Assembly (NCBI RefSeq): GCF_027596085.1
Contig: NC_072467.1
Span: 9,477,476-9,541,475, forward strand
Origin: Anoplopoma fimbria
Taxonomy: Eukaryota; Chordata; Actinopteri; Perciformes; Anoplopomatidae
DNA: 64,000 nt
Direction: 5' to 3'
Shown here: one piece after another, positions 12,683 to 24,482 of the stretch
Layout of the letters: each line of letters begins with the position of its first letter
Numbering within the stretch: the first letter of the stretch is position 1
Notes under the pieces: generated by a model
Database searches by the model: none
Told to the model about the DNA's origin: nothing
What the model saw: the letters and a program-made list of their open reading frames with translations, nothing else
Made by a program: the position numbers and the translations under genes

Positions 12683-13699
12683 AGGAATAGTGTGACATTT
12701 TGGGACATATGCATATTCTCTTTCTTGCAAACAGTTAGGTGGAGAATTTCACACCGCTCGCATGAAGCTACAGCCAACAGCTGTGAAAATTTGCCAATTT
12801 GTATGTAGATGTCCAATCAGTGCTGATGCCAAATGACAAAAAGTCTACTCTAAGAATAAATCCCCAGTGCGTGCTATATTGACAGAGTAAGCTGATTTCT
12901 CCTGCTGTGATGCCGTTCACGCTTAGCCTTCATGTAACAGCATGCATTGCTTGCAAGTGCTGGATTTGTTATTTCTGATAAATAAACCAAAATAAACTCA
13001 CAAAATGCCAATAAATAAGAAAACCTTCTGACTTCAAGTTTCTCCTTTACACCAAACAAATAAAGGCTTAATTGCCTTTTTGACTCATTGTAAAACACTT
13101 CATTAAAATTGTACTTTCACAAAATAAAACTCACCAAAACTATTAGTCTGTGAGTCTTTCAACTGTTCCAACAATCAGCAACTCTGAACTAAAACCTCAA
13201 TTCAAAGAGTAAGATGTGAAAATATGCCATCCATACATGCTGTTTTCCCCCCCGCTGTTTCTCTCTGCCGTCCGGCTGCCTGCGGAGCAGCGGCCCATTG
13301 GCGACTCTCACTCCCTCTTTGCAGGCAAAACACAGCCAATTTAGGCAACATAAATGATTGAATGATTTAAATATTGCATGAACATTCTGAAGTTGGAATA
13401 ACAGATATTTTCATATTTTTTCTACTCATTTCATTGATAGTGCATGCTGGCAGCCACGGCCTGTAAACCAAATGTGTCATTATTACACTTCTTGATTTTG
13501 GTTCAGATTAGACAAATGAGATGTATCATATTAATAAGTGAGCATTAAAGGTGCTGGTGGGTGGATTTTGTACCTTTTAGACAGAGCCCTCAGTCTGCTA
13601 AGCTAACTAACTACCTGCTGGCTGTAGCTTCATATTTAGGATACATTCAAGAGTGCTACTTTATAGATCTTCACATGTAACTCTTACTTAACTATTCCT
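12683..13699. mobile_element. Non-autonomous DNA transposon, AGGAATAGT terminal inverted repeats, TTA target duplication
   Basis: The left end reads AGGAATAGT at 12683-12691 and the right end ACTATTCCT at 13691-13699, its exact reverse complement. Both are flanked directly by TTA (12680-12682 and 13700-13702). Subterminal sequences also match in inverted orientation: AGTTAGGTGGAGAA near the left, and near the right a stretch whose complement reads GAAGCTACAGCCAGCAGG. A 3-bp TWA duplication is what PIF/Harbinger-type transposases produce, so that superfamily is a reasonable inference. No transposase is encoded. The internal 12,800-13,550 region is probably element sequence or a later insertion; I could not tell. 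Confidence 0.7.
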
Positions 13700-15437
13700 T
13701 TAGGACCATGAACCCATGTCTTGAATCACCAGAGTTTGGTGTCTCTTTCCCCAAGATTCTTACTCGGCTGCTTTATGCATGACTTTTCCCCCACCAGTCT
13801 TCACCAGCAACATCTTTCAGCATTGAGAGTGTCTTCCATGGTCCAGACCCCTGGCAGCTAAAGAGAGCTTCAAGCAATGCTCGGCTGAACTTGTCTCTTC
13901 CTGCTTGGCATGGGGTCGCTCTCCTACACAGCTCATGTTCTTTATGTGTTTGTCTTGGACGCAGACATGGAATTGGCTCTGGGTTGGTGGGGACAAAAGT
14001 GAATCTACACGGGGGAAAGGAAGAGATTAAAAGGAGAGCAGACGCTCTCAGACGTCCAAATGTCTTTTATTGCTCTCCTGGGCCATTGGTCTTTTGACCA
14101 TTCCAAACTAATAATTTCCTTCTGCCTCCTTTGAACAATGTTTTTTTTTTTTAGTTCATAGTTTGAATGTTGGTCAGGGAAGGCCTATTAGTGGTGAAGC
14201 AAATGGGGATGTGTTGATACTTCCCTTTAATGTGTCAAATGACTGTGAAAGCCAAAAATTACACTGTGACATCATACAGTAATGTTAAATCTGTATTTTC
14301 ACAGACAGCCTGGGGAAAACAAATCTCTAAAAGACACACTCAAGCAGGTTATGCGCTCATAGTTCAACTCCTTGATTCCTATTCAAACCACATGTCTTAT
14401 ATAATATTATAATAGACCATATCTAAAAGATAACTGTATGCTACTAGCATATCATGACGTTAGATATGCCAGTTTGTGAATGTTCAGTCGTCCAAATTTC
14501 CAAAAAGTGTATAAATTGCTAACCTTATAATGATAATAAAATGAATAAATTGGTAGCAAGTTACATTACACTACATATACAGTACTACCCTTAGGGAGGA
14601 TGTCTGCGTTCAGTGTAGCATTCTAACTGAGAGAATCTCACTCAAACAAAAATGCAACTCACTGCATTTGGAACAGATGGGACGGCTGCGGTTTAAGCAC
14701 GAATATCTGGCTGTTTTGTTGAAAATCTGTTCACTCAGTCATTAGTATCCAACAATGTCACGCTTATAAGCAGTTCTGTCAGTGCTCTCATTTGTTCATG
14801 TCTGGGGTTAATAGACCATCTCTAGATAACATGATGTCAGGGTAAAAAGATCAATGTTGAGCTGCTGATTTGAAATATGATCAAGGGTTGTTTTCTCTGC
14901 AGATTTTTTTTTATTTATTTTTTTATTCCTTCTTCTTTTCCATTCCTCCTCCTTATTCCTGTGCTCTTGCAGCCTTACACTGACTCTTCCTCGGTTTTAA
15001 AGCCAGGCAGTGGTTTACATACTTGGCCTCCATTGTCTGCCCTCTCAGAACCCGCAGTCAGACAGCCCCAGGAGGTCCTGCTGCCCCTTCGGTCATGGTG
15101 TGGCAGCTCTCCAGTTCTCCTTTGATAATGTGATAATGATATTATACAATTAGATTCTTTCCTTTTTTCTCAGAAGGTTGTGCTTTCTAAATATTATACT
15201 GGCAAACAAACATATGGTTGTGGTTGGACATGAAACCCACATTTATAATCTAAGGACAAATTCAGCAACGCAAGTCAGAATTTGGATCGGCTTTGGAATG
15301 TAAAATGCTTTTTTGGAACAGAGCAGGGGAAATAAAGAGCGGTGGCATGTCCGTCTGTATTTCTGAAGCATGCCACATGATACAATACAGGATAACTTCT
15401 TCAAAATCAATATAACACAAAAGAAATTGTGTTGTTA

Positions 15438-15600
15438 GATGGTCCACCACTTTTCTCACAGACGGATATATCTCAACAATTATCTGAATGATTACCATGG
15501 AATTTTGTAAAGACATTCATGGTTTCCAGAGGCTGAATCTCATGACTTTGGTGATTCCCAGCATGTAAGCCTTGCTATTGTGAGCATGATAGCGTAGTGG
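15438..15600 (-). mobile_element. Fragment of the 'GGACCATGAATGTC' fish repeat
   Basis: The stretch contains ATGGTCCACCACTTT, ATATCTCAACAATTAT, GACATTCATGGTTTCCAGAGG and a GAATCTCATGACTTTGGTGAT block, in the same order as the complement of the copy at 53415-53880. It is a truncated interspersed repeat in minus orientation, with no coding capacity. The superfamily is not known to me. Confidence 0.6.
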
Positions 15601-16903
15601 TGGATTTAGCCCAAAACACTACAATCCCTGATTCTCACATCGTGGCTTTAATTTCTCACTTATCATAATAACTGTGCTCTCTTAAAGATACAGGCCCATC
15701 ACTAGTATTAGAATATCAAGTGTCTTTAATTGGTAGTAATTCAGTTTCTAGGTTAACCACTTGACTCACAACATCTCTGTAAATGTTGTTGAACTTTTTA
15801 AATAAGAAAAAAAGTTGTATCTTACTGAAGAAAACATTTCATGTCTAAGAATAGAGAAAACACATTTGACATTCTCTTTAAAACCAAACAAATACTATAT
15901 ATTTACTTTGGCCACTGATCTGGTAATCCTGAAATAAAAGCTTTGCCTTTTATCTGGGACCATATGGATGATGATCCCTTAATAGACCCCGACAGCCTAA
16001 ATGAAACTGTGGTTCCAACGGCCTCGCTTCCTTTGATCATTACGACTTAAAGGGGCTCCACGGCCAGCCGTCGTTTACTCTGTCCTTGACTTTGTCAAAG
16101 TTAATTTTTTTGCAATGAGACAATTGTTACCACCGGTGAAAAGCATGCAGCTGTGGACCGTAAAGGTGATTTCTGAGATACCAGAGCATTAATAACAGGA
16201 AAGGCCTTGTGACAGAGGAGCCACAGGTTTCTGTATAACAGTAGGCAGAGCAAGGGCTTATGAAAGAAGGTAAAAAAAAAAAAGCATAATATAGGACATC
16301 CTGTCTTGACTGCAGGTTTTATGTCCTCAGGAACAAAATATTTCTGGTACCATGGACTCATGCTGATAAGCCATCTGCCCCAAAAGTCAATATTCGTCGC
16401 AGTGTGGCATATGCAGTGTGTTTTGGTGCATCTGCGCCATCTACTCTGCTGTCCAGGTTGTTATGATAGTATCATTAAATTACTATGTGTTTCCACACTG
16501 TTTCATTCCTTCACTGTCTCAGTATCCAGCCAGCATGTCAAACGACAATCTCCCCCACAAGCTGTAAACAGAAATGTACAGTGAATATTCCCGATCAAAC
16601 TTGGTTTGATAATGAGTTTTCTTCAAGTTTTCCAATAAGCCAAATGTCCTGACATCAAGGTTTAATATGGCAGAAAGTGCTTGCTGTGCACTGCTCAGCA
16701 CAGATGTTATCAAGTGAAAGATGCTATCAGAGGAGAACCCTACGGGTGATTGGATTGGCTTTCCTTGTCCCTCATGCTCTTCCCTCCTGTTATTTTCTCA
16801 GTGACCCCTGAGTGCCAGTAAACATGCAGGGTTCGAGGCCTCCTCTGAAGCCAGGAGCAATAAAGATGAGTAATGATTGCCTCTTTCTGTTTTCCCTTTG
16901 CAG

Positions 16904-16967
16904 ACAAGCCAGCCTGAATGAGGCAGCTGAGAAGTATTACGGACAAGCAGCGAGCCTGAGACCCAGT
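16904..16967 (+). CDS. tmtc2: TMTC2 exon: short TPR exon
   Basis: A 64-bp exon between TTTGCAG and donor GTGAGT (16968). The first base A completes AG|A (Arg); the exon then encodes 21 residues (196-216), QASLNEAAEKYYGQAASLRPS, ending in phase 0. This is helix B of the TPR opened in the preceding exon (NEAAEKYY core, RPS turn). It was too short for open-frame detection and was placed by splice phase and family sequence. Confidence 0.93.
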
Positions 16968-19689
16968 GTGAGTAAAACCACAACTAGCTAATCAGCCCCT
17001 TTACTATTTATCCTGATAGATAATGTGCAATCACGGTCTGGGTGGCTTTCCAATATTATTACTGCCCGGTCTGCCTTGTCACAACGGCCTTCATTGTCAG
17101 TGAGTCTCAGAAAGATGGGGGGGCTAGGTTTTTACTAAGCTCAGAGGTTTGTTTGTGTAGCATCCATCATCAGCTTCAAAGGGCAGGCCAGGGTAAGTAG
17201 ATTGAAAAGAATAATGATAACAACACTCAGTCAGTTGACTCTGACATCTTGAAAATGAATGGGGTCCAGTCTTTGAGAGCTTTGGCAGGAGGGGTCCAGT
17301 TGTTTAGGTGAGGGCCGCAGAGGAGGCAAAATATGTTTGTTCCTGTGTCATGATTAGAATAAGTCAGTTTACGACTAATGATCTAAATATATCTGGACAA
17401 TGTTGTACAGAAAATAAAAGTTTGGTTAGAAAACTAAAAGACAAATAAAAAGTTGAGTACAACAAAGGGATCAAATGTAAGATTTCCACTGAAACCATGA
17501 AATTGAACTGCAATCACATCTCCGTTGTTCTAAGTGTCAATGTAGCGTTAACCTTTTGCCAAAGAGTTTTAATTAAATTAAACCCAGATGTGATCTAAGA
17601 AAAAATATTTTAAACATGAATGATTTAAGACAACCATCAGTTTCAGGTGAATTGTGGGAGTGTTTCCACAGATTCTCTTTAATAATTAGCACAAATTCCT
17701 CTTTGTGCTGTAGGAATGCTCTCAAGGAACTACTCCCTTGTTTCTCTACTTTTTCGAAGTACATAGAACCTTTGGATTTAAAGAAAGGTTTGGAAATCTT
17801 AAAGGATATTTTCTTAAAAACTTGGAAATCACCTTGAGAAAGAGTCGACTTATTGTGAGGAAACAGGTAGGGCCATTGAGAAGACCACTATCCTGCCTCC
17901 ACGTGATGGATATGCGCTTCTGTAAAACCGTGCTGAGGATGTTTGTGTTCCTTACAGTTCTATTTCTGGGGCAGATCCGTACAATTTTCTCATGACTGTT
18001 TCTTGGCATCTGTAATTGTACAAACACACATTAGATGGCCACATCCACACAAAGAGGCACTTTTTTGCCACTAATTGGTCACTTTTGCTTGGATGCCTTT
18101 TGTCATGTGTATTGCTTACAGCTGAATTTAGCATCTTCATCTATCTTCTTTACAATTATCCTTTGTTCTCTCCGATGTTACTTGACTTAAGCCATGTCCC
18201 CTGTCCATCTTAATTACTCGTGTCTTGCTTTACTGCGGCTTGACTCTTCACTCTCCAAAAGCACTGGTGTTTTATATTAAGCACATATTTTTGCTTGCTC
18301 TGAGTGACTGGACAAGTCCCTCTATTCGAAGGATTTACTCCCTAAATCCGACAATTCCTTCTATCTAGATGAGCTAAATCCCAGTGGATGCTTGGTTTGC
18401 TTTGGTCAATCTCTGCACCCTATTCTTAACCCACATGTCAATCTTAAGTTATTATGATCAGGTCATTCCCAAACCTCGCCTCACTCTTTACCCTCACAGC
18501 CTTCACAGCATATGTTTCTTTATGGTCTAGGCTAATATGCTCCACATCTGGTCATGCCTCTGCTGCTACATGCCAGTTTTGGGAAGGGTAGGCAGGCAGA
18601 GAAGTTGCAGAGCAGCAGGAAATGAGAAAAAAATGAAAGCTTTTGACAAGAGAACGTTTTGCAGAGAGTTGCAAGTGTTGCAAGGGTGAGGAAGAATGCA
18701 GGAGTAAGGTTATAAATCACAAAAGTCGTGGCTTTATAAAGTAGGGGGAGAAAGGTTTGGGTGAGGAATGGTGGGAGCCTACAGGGGAGATTGGGGAAAG
18801 AAACTTAACTTGGGAATTGATAAGTCCTGCATGGGCGGAGAAGAATCTTTTGAGCTGCACTGAGAGGAAAACCAGGAGTCGGTTAACTTTCAATCCAGGG
18901 ATCAGAAGCACATTTCAGAATTGTGGGCACACATCTTCATCAACCTCTCATCCATCCAAAATGTGCTCTTTTCTTGAAAGACTTTATCTTGTTAAAGCTT
19001 GCTCCCTATGGGCCATTCATACAAACTGTTTAATCTCTAAGGTAAATCTCTCAATCTATTGTATCCATTAGTTGGGTTTCTAAACACACTGTGATAGCGT
19101 CTCCGTAGGGGCAGTAAACCAGCCAGCTAACGTGATGAATAACAGGAAATGACGCAAACTTATTTGTCGCCGGGGTAAACATTTGAAGAATCAGAGTCAG
19201 AGACCAACGATATAGTGGTAAAAAGTGCAGAGGTAAACGCAAGATTACAGGTTCTAATATAAAAACAAAACGTAAAAGAGAGTAGAGTCTTCTGTCTGTT
19301 CTCTCTTTTCGATCGACCAATGAAGCCCATCCCTGATAAAGCAATCTGAAAACTAACGCTTGATAAAGCTAATGCCCGGCTACATTGGTCCACCACAAAA
19401 CAGTGGGAAAACAGAAGGATGTCACCCGGGTCCGTCACGCTTTTAATCAACCTGTAATTGCACATTTGTCTGACTGAGTTAACAGACACAAATCAGCCGG
19501 AGGCGGAAGGTTTAGTTAACGCTAATTAGGTGAAATTAAGGTCGAGACAATGGGTATACGTTACGTTGTTGAGTTTTTGGAATATTTCATGCTATTTGTC
19601 AGAGACAGTCAAAAGTGAATCCTTTCATCCCAACAGAAACTTGAGCAATATCTGATCAAATACAGGATAAAATTACCCCGATCTTCCAG

Positions 19690-19762
19690 TGACAGAGCAT
19701 TTAAGGGCCCATAGAACAAATTAATCAAAGTAATAATCAACAGATAGTAGTTGCAGCTCTAG
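19690..19762. mobile_element. Terminal fragment of a hAT-like fish repeat
   Basis: The sequence ends AGTAGTTGCAGCTCTAGT, preceded by alternating AATTAATCAAAGTAATAATC. This matches the end of a fish element family I know by its CTAGGGCTGCAACTA terminus. The opposite end was not located; the whole block from about 19,060 may belong to it. A related short remnant may lie at about 61,798-61,820. Confidence 0.4.
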
Positions 19763-20115
19763 TGAGAACATTCTGCTCTCTGTTGCCATTGGCTGAAGAG
19801 AATGAAAGAAGAAGCTTGAATTGTTACTGAAATATTCCTGTGTACATTTGCCAGCAATAAAATCCACACATGGGATTTACAGGAGTTGTTTCTACCCATG
19901 CCAAGCTGGGTATTAGTTGACCTTTGTCATTCATTCATTTAATGACTCAATTTATTCTGAGTCATGTTACCTTGGGAACTGACATCTTAGAAACAGACTG
20001 AGGCCAAGGACATCATTTTCTCTTGGGGGTTGGGGGAGACATCTTCCCATCACTTTTCAAAATGTCATAAGGTTTTCAAAATCCAGCTTGGAGGGGTGTT
20101 GAGTTGATAAGCATG

Positions 20116-20760
20116 TTAAGATACTCACCTATTATGCTTTTCCACTTTTTCCCTCTTCTTTAGTGTGTTATATATATTTTTGTACATGTATAAGATCTGT
20201 CGAGTGTAAAACCTGAAGTCCACGCCCAAAAGGAGTAACCCTCCCCCTCAGAATCACTGCTCCTGAGCTGCCTGAAACGGCTCTATTGAATTCTCTCCTT
20301 TACTTTCGTAACTTTATGAGATCACAATGTTACAGAAGTCACGTAAAACTCTCCGGCTAGTTTGGCCCACACTCAGACAACATATAAGAGAAACGGCGTG
20401 AAAGTCCTCATCTACCATGGTATAGTGGTTATGAAAGCAGTCTCTCACCCAGGAGACCCGGATTCAAATCCCACTGTGACCTGCTGTTTGTTTGTCATGC
20501 TCCAGAGGAAGAGTTTTTTGAAATGTGAACAATGACAACAGAGTGGGCTAGCTGACCAATCAGGGCAGACTTTGCTCTCTGGAGGGAGGAGCAAGTGCTA
20601 CAGCGGAGCATTTCAGAGAGAGGGTGAGAAGAGGTGCTACAGGACAGCCAGGATGAGAAAAACAAGGCGGATTTTGAGCATTAACGCATGTAAACATGTT
20701 CTTACTGTAACTTGAGATGAAAATATGCACCCGGAAAATAGCATAATAGGGCCTGTTTAA
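20116..20760. mobile_element. TTAA-flanked non-autonomous element (piggyBac-like) with nested insertion
   Basis: Inverted ends CCTATTATGC (near 20128) and GCATAATAGG (near 20741) lie 8 and 6 bases inside TTAA at 20116-20119 and 20757-20760. The interior includes GTAGTGTGTTATATA-like and GACCAATCAGGGCAGAC-like blocks that I recognise from a very common fish miniature element. TTAA on both sides is the hallmark target site of piggyBac-type transposition, so that class is inferred. It encodes no protein. A tRNA-like segment (20408-20480) interrupts the middle. Confidence 0.65.
20408..20480 (+). pseudogene. tRNA-Glu-like pseudogene or SINE head
   Basis: The stretch contains TGGTATAGTGG, matching the internal A-box, a CTCTCACCCAGG segment resembling a Glu (CTC) anticodon loop with its 3' stem, then GGAGACCCGGATTCAAATCC, where the B-box is nearly intact. 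The 5' strand of the anticodon stem (GCAGT) does not pair with CCAGG and the acceptor arms do not pair. It is therefore not a functional tRNA gene. It sits inside the TTAA element and may be the head of a tRNA-derived SINE or a stray tRNA retrocopy. Confidence 0.5.
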
Positions 20761-22049
20761 GTTATTTCCTCTGCTCACAACATTTAAGCTTTACAAGCAG
20801 TAGCAAGTGATTTCTGCCTACATACAAAATACAATCTGTCCTACCTTCCAGGGAGTGATTGTTGGTGCCACCCATGCTGCCTGTGATTTAAGTCCTCCAA
20901 CTACTCTGCATTTTGGTCCAAAATGAATCAAGTTGTTTTTCTTTAGAGACATTTCTCCTTAAAAATAAATCATACCAATATTATAACAACCTAAATAGCA
21001 TAATTTATTATTTTATTATTATGATCAATAAAAAGTTATTCATGATTTCCCCCTACTTCAGAAACCAAATCTAAGCCCCTGACTGAAGATAAGTGACAAT
21101 TCACCTAACACTGGATCCAAACCAACTCCACAAAATGGAATTAACACCAGAGTTCCAATTTACACCTACTTGTCATAAATATATTGTGGAAACAGTATTA
21201 GTGTGTGGCCCCTTAACTGTCACTTCCAACTATGTCCATATGTATAAACAGTTATATATTTTGGCCAACATTATTCTGAGTTGTAAAAATCCCTGAACTT
21301 GCAAATGGATCCCCCAGCGTTATTTTGTGGTTTGACCTTCAAATGGTGTGTCAAACAGAAGGTAATTTATTGGACAAACAGCCCTAGAATTACCCCGGCC
21401 ATTAAAGTAAAGAACTCTGGCTGCTCCTGTGAACAATCATTTGCTTGGGGATTAATGTAATTGCACAATATGAGTATAGGGAACTGGTATCTAGTAACTT
21501 TCTAATATATATGCCAGCCTTTACTTTGGCCAGTAGCATGTGTTATATGTGTGGTGTGGAAAACTGGACTACAGGATTATTTTCTTTGATTTATCAATCA
21601 ATTTAATTCTCCCTATGAGAAAAGCAGCACTATTGGACATATTGGTTTCATTGAAATTCCCATGCATGGAGCATCACTCATCCAAGCTTTACACTGGAAA
21701 AATAGAGAGATGTTTTCAGAGTTTTGTGAGACAAGAGTGGAACAGTCAGCCAAAGGAGGGGAGTTCTCACAACCTGCAGTGAGGACAGGGCAAGATAAAT
21801 GGCCATATGATGTGAGTCTGTGTTTGGTAACCTCTCTGAAAAGGTTCTTTATGCATGGATAACTAAACCATGGATATGCAGAGAATAAACTTGAAACTCA
21901 CAATAAGGTTTAAATGGTCAGAAGTTTGTGTTTCAAATTTTTAATTTTATAAAACATTAATTGAATTGGATCTGAATCTTTTTTGGCAAGTCATGCAGTT
22001 ACATGTAGAAGGCTTTTTACGTGTTTTTTACTCATCTTTACTTTTGCCA

Positions 22050-22690
22050 GCTAGCAGCTTTGGTCACAACCAATATATCTTAACAAATGAAAACCATGAA
22101 ATGTGTACAGAATTTCATGATCACCAGAGGATGAAGTTGATAAGACATGGTGATTCCTGTAGCACCACTTAGTCAAAATGTCACCTTTTGTGTGAAATAC
22201 CTCACATCTAAAAGGTAAATTGGAACAATATTTGGTACAGACATTCATAGTTCCCAGAGGATAAATCCTAATAACTTTCGTGATGCCTTGACTTGTTCTT
22301 AAAAGTCACCGTAAAGTAGACGTGTGGTTTAGAGTAAAAAGCCTTGACAACTATTGAATGAATTACCATGACATCTGGTACAAACATTCATGTTCCCCTC
22401 AGGATAAATTGTCATAACTAGTGAACATTTTACTTATTCTCCAGTGCCTTCATCAAGTCAGAATTTGTTATTTGTCCTTCTTTGATTTACAGCAAAATGC
22501 CTGCACGACTGGTGACATTCCCATCAACCTCAGCTCTACTCTTTTGTTGAGCTAATTAACAAATGTTAGCATGCTAAAACAGTAAGCTTAGAAGGTGAAC
22601 AGTGTCAACATTACTTGCTAATCATCAGCATGTTAACATTGTCACTGTGACGTTACCATTAAGCTCAAAGCACCACCTCACAGAGCCACT
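22050..22690 (-). mobile_element. Interspersed fish repeat, minus orientation, partly duplicated
   Basis: The terminal motif resembling GGTACAAACATTCATG next to a CCAGAGGAT-like stretch occurs near 22100, 22240 and 22385. It is followed by the TTAGCATGCTAA and CATCAGCATGTTAACATTG body and an AAGCACCACCTCACAGAG end. The order is the reverse complement of the copy at 53415-53880. Repetition of the terminal block suggests internal duplication or nested insertion. Non-coding. Confidence 0.6.
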
Positions 22691-24302
22691 GGCACGGCTA
22701 TAGACGTACAGTGTTGTAGGTAAGGTCTTACTTTTTTATGGAGCACTGCTGTTAAATTGTGAATGGTTCACATTTCCACACATTTCTCATAACATTTATA
22801 GACAAACACTATTCTCTCGTGCAAGAGTGTTGCTCTAGGAATTACTCTTGATTATTTAATAGGCCATGAGGAAGAAATTAAGGCTTAGGCATGTGGTAGA
22901 ACACTCAGTATATGTCAAGATGCCATAATCATGTGCCATTCCATGTGACAATGATGGGGTGTGGGCTGACAACTATAAGGGGGTGAAGATTATAAGAAAA
23001 CTCACAAACACTGCAATAAAAGAACCATTTTTGCTAAGACTGTTTTATTTGAACATTCCTTGTTTCCTAGGAATGGCAATTACAGAAATTGCAATAGTCT
23101 CAAGCAGTAAAACAGTAGCTCTGCTACAGGATTAGACATCTTTTCCACATTTCTTACTAAAATGGAGATCAGATGTGGCCCCTCCTTTGGCCCAGTTACT
23201 TCACAGTCTTACCGTGATTGCACCCTTGACACTTTTCCTGTACTTATGTCTTCATGACTCACCCGCCCATCAAACTGCCCCTTGGCACCAGTAGCAATTT
23301 GGTGTATATTCTTCTAGACCCACTTCAAAGTGGTGGTTTCTCCCTCTGACATCTGTGGCCCCAGACAAGACACAGGAACACGCAAGTCGTCATGGTTACC
23401 GAACTCCAAACACTGCACCGCAGTCTGTGTGATCTGACAAACGTATCAATAACATGTTAGTGTCTGCTGTATAGCTTCAAAAAGATGACCAAATGTTCTT
23501 TACAGTAACTGTTTATTTTATAATTTCTTGTAGTCATCGACTATGTCATATTTCACTGGTCTTGTTATAAGATTTATATTTTAAAGTGTTTAAATATCTA
23601 TCTTTCAGAAATAGCATCTGTTCAATGTTTGTATGTCTGTAGTCCTGATAACAATTCACTGGATGTGCCTCAGTGATAGAAAAACATTTCAAGTAAAACT
23701 CTTTTCCCTGTTAAATTATTAATACACCCCCAAAACTTAATATGCATTATTTATCTTATCCATTCATGCCCTCTGATGTTGTAAAATTTGAATTTTTCAT
23801 TAAATGAAATCTCTAAACACACCATTACTGGTGAGTAAATAAGCGTTATTATCCTTAAGTCCACTCACTCTAGCTATCACTTAGAAGATGACTCAATGTG
23901 TGTATACTTATTGTACCTGCTGTCTCTATATGTTATTTTTTGAGAGTGCAATGCAAGAGAGCAACATGAAAGGAACATATAAAACATGTGACACAGCCAA
24001 ACAAGCCAAACTACTCCAATGCAAACTTACTGGGAACAGAGAGAGTACTTGACCACATGGGCAGCAATGGTAACAACAACAAGAAAAAACGCCCAAAACC
24101 AAAAAGTGAACAAAAATAGTAAAGATTTGATTTTGAAACCATTGTACCTTCTTCTAAACAACAGGGTATGAGTCCTGCGTTGTAATTCTTGAACAAAAAA
24201 GACCATGCATCCTTGGAACAAAGCTTTAAGCTGCCCTGAGGTGTTGCTACTTATGAAACTGAACTTGTCCTAAAATGACTAATACCCTTTTTTTGCTTTT
24301 AG

Positions 24303-24482
24303 TATCCTGCCGCCTTGATGAACCTGGGGGCGATCCTCCACCTCAATGGGAAGCTACAAGAAGCTGAAGCCAATTACCTCCGAGCACTTCAACTGAAACC
24401 GGATGACACCATCACCCAGTCTAACCTGCGTAAGCTGTGGAACATAATGGAGAAACAGGGCCTGAGGACCATGAGCCCCTGA
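24303..24482 (+). CDS. tmtc2: TMTC2 last coding exon: final TPR and C-terminus
   Basis: The exon starts after the acceptor TTTTAG in phase 0 with TAT CCT GCC and runs 59 codons to TGA at 24480-24482 (residues 217-275). YPAALMNLGAILHLNGKL and AEANYLRALQLKP form the last complete TPR, and SNLRKLWNIMEKQGL is the capping helix, ending in a short polar tail TMSP. The sequence is nearly identical to the TMTC2 C-terminus I know from other vertebrates, differing mainly in the last few residues. This exon is the strongest identification in the window. No premature stop or frameshift was found in any of the seven exons. Confidence 0.96.
   Translation, partial: YPAALMNLGAILHLNGKLQEAEANYLRALQLKPDDTITQSNLRKLWNIMEKQGLRTMSP

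Larger units (their letters stand above)
12017..16903 (+). other. TMTC2 intron with a 1-kb inverted-repeat transposon
   Basis: The intron is 4,887 bp, donor GTGAGT, acceptor CTTTGCAG. It holds the terminal-inverted-repeat element at 12683-13699 and a fragment of another fish repeat at 15438-15600. Sequence at 14900-15130 is pyrimidine-rich. I see no further gene. Confidence 0.8.
16968..24302 (+). other. TMTC2 last intron, rich in transposon remnants
   Basis: The largest intron seen (7,335 bp), donor GTGAGT, acceptor TTTGCTTTTAG. It contains a probable hAT-like end (19690-19762), a TTAA-flanked element with a nested tRNA-like sequence (20116-20760) and a large minus-orientation interspersed repeat (22050-22690). 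The minus-strand open frames at 19051-19489 probably lie within transposon sequence and have no recognisable domain. Confidence 0.8.

Noticed and set aside
19051..19489. Overlapping minus-strand frames of 97 and 109 codons
   Set aside because: They lie in the TMTC2 intron in probable transposon sequence, in two different phases, with no recognisable transposase motif.
20408..20480. Functional tRNA-Glu gene
   Set aside because: Anticodon stem and acceptor arms do not pair and the B-box has a mismatch, so it is listed as a pseudogene or SINE head instead.
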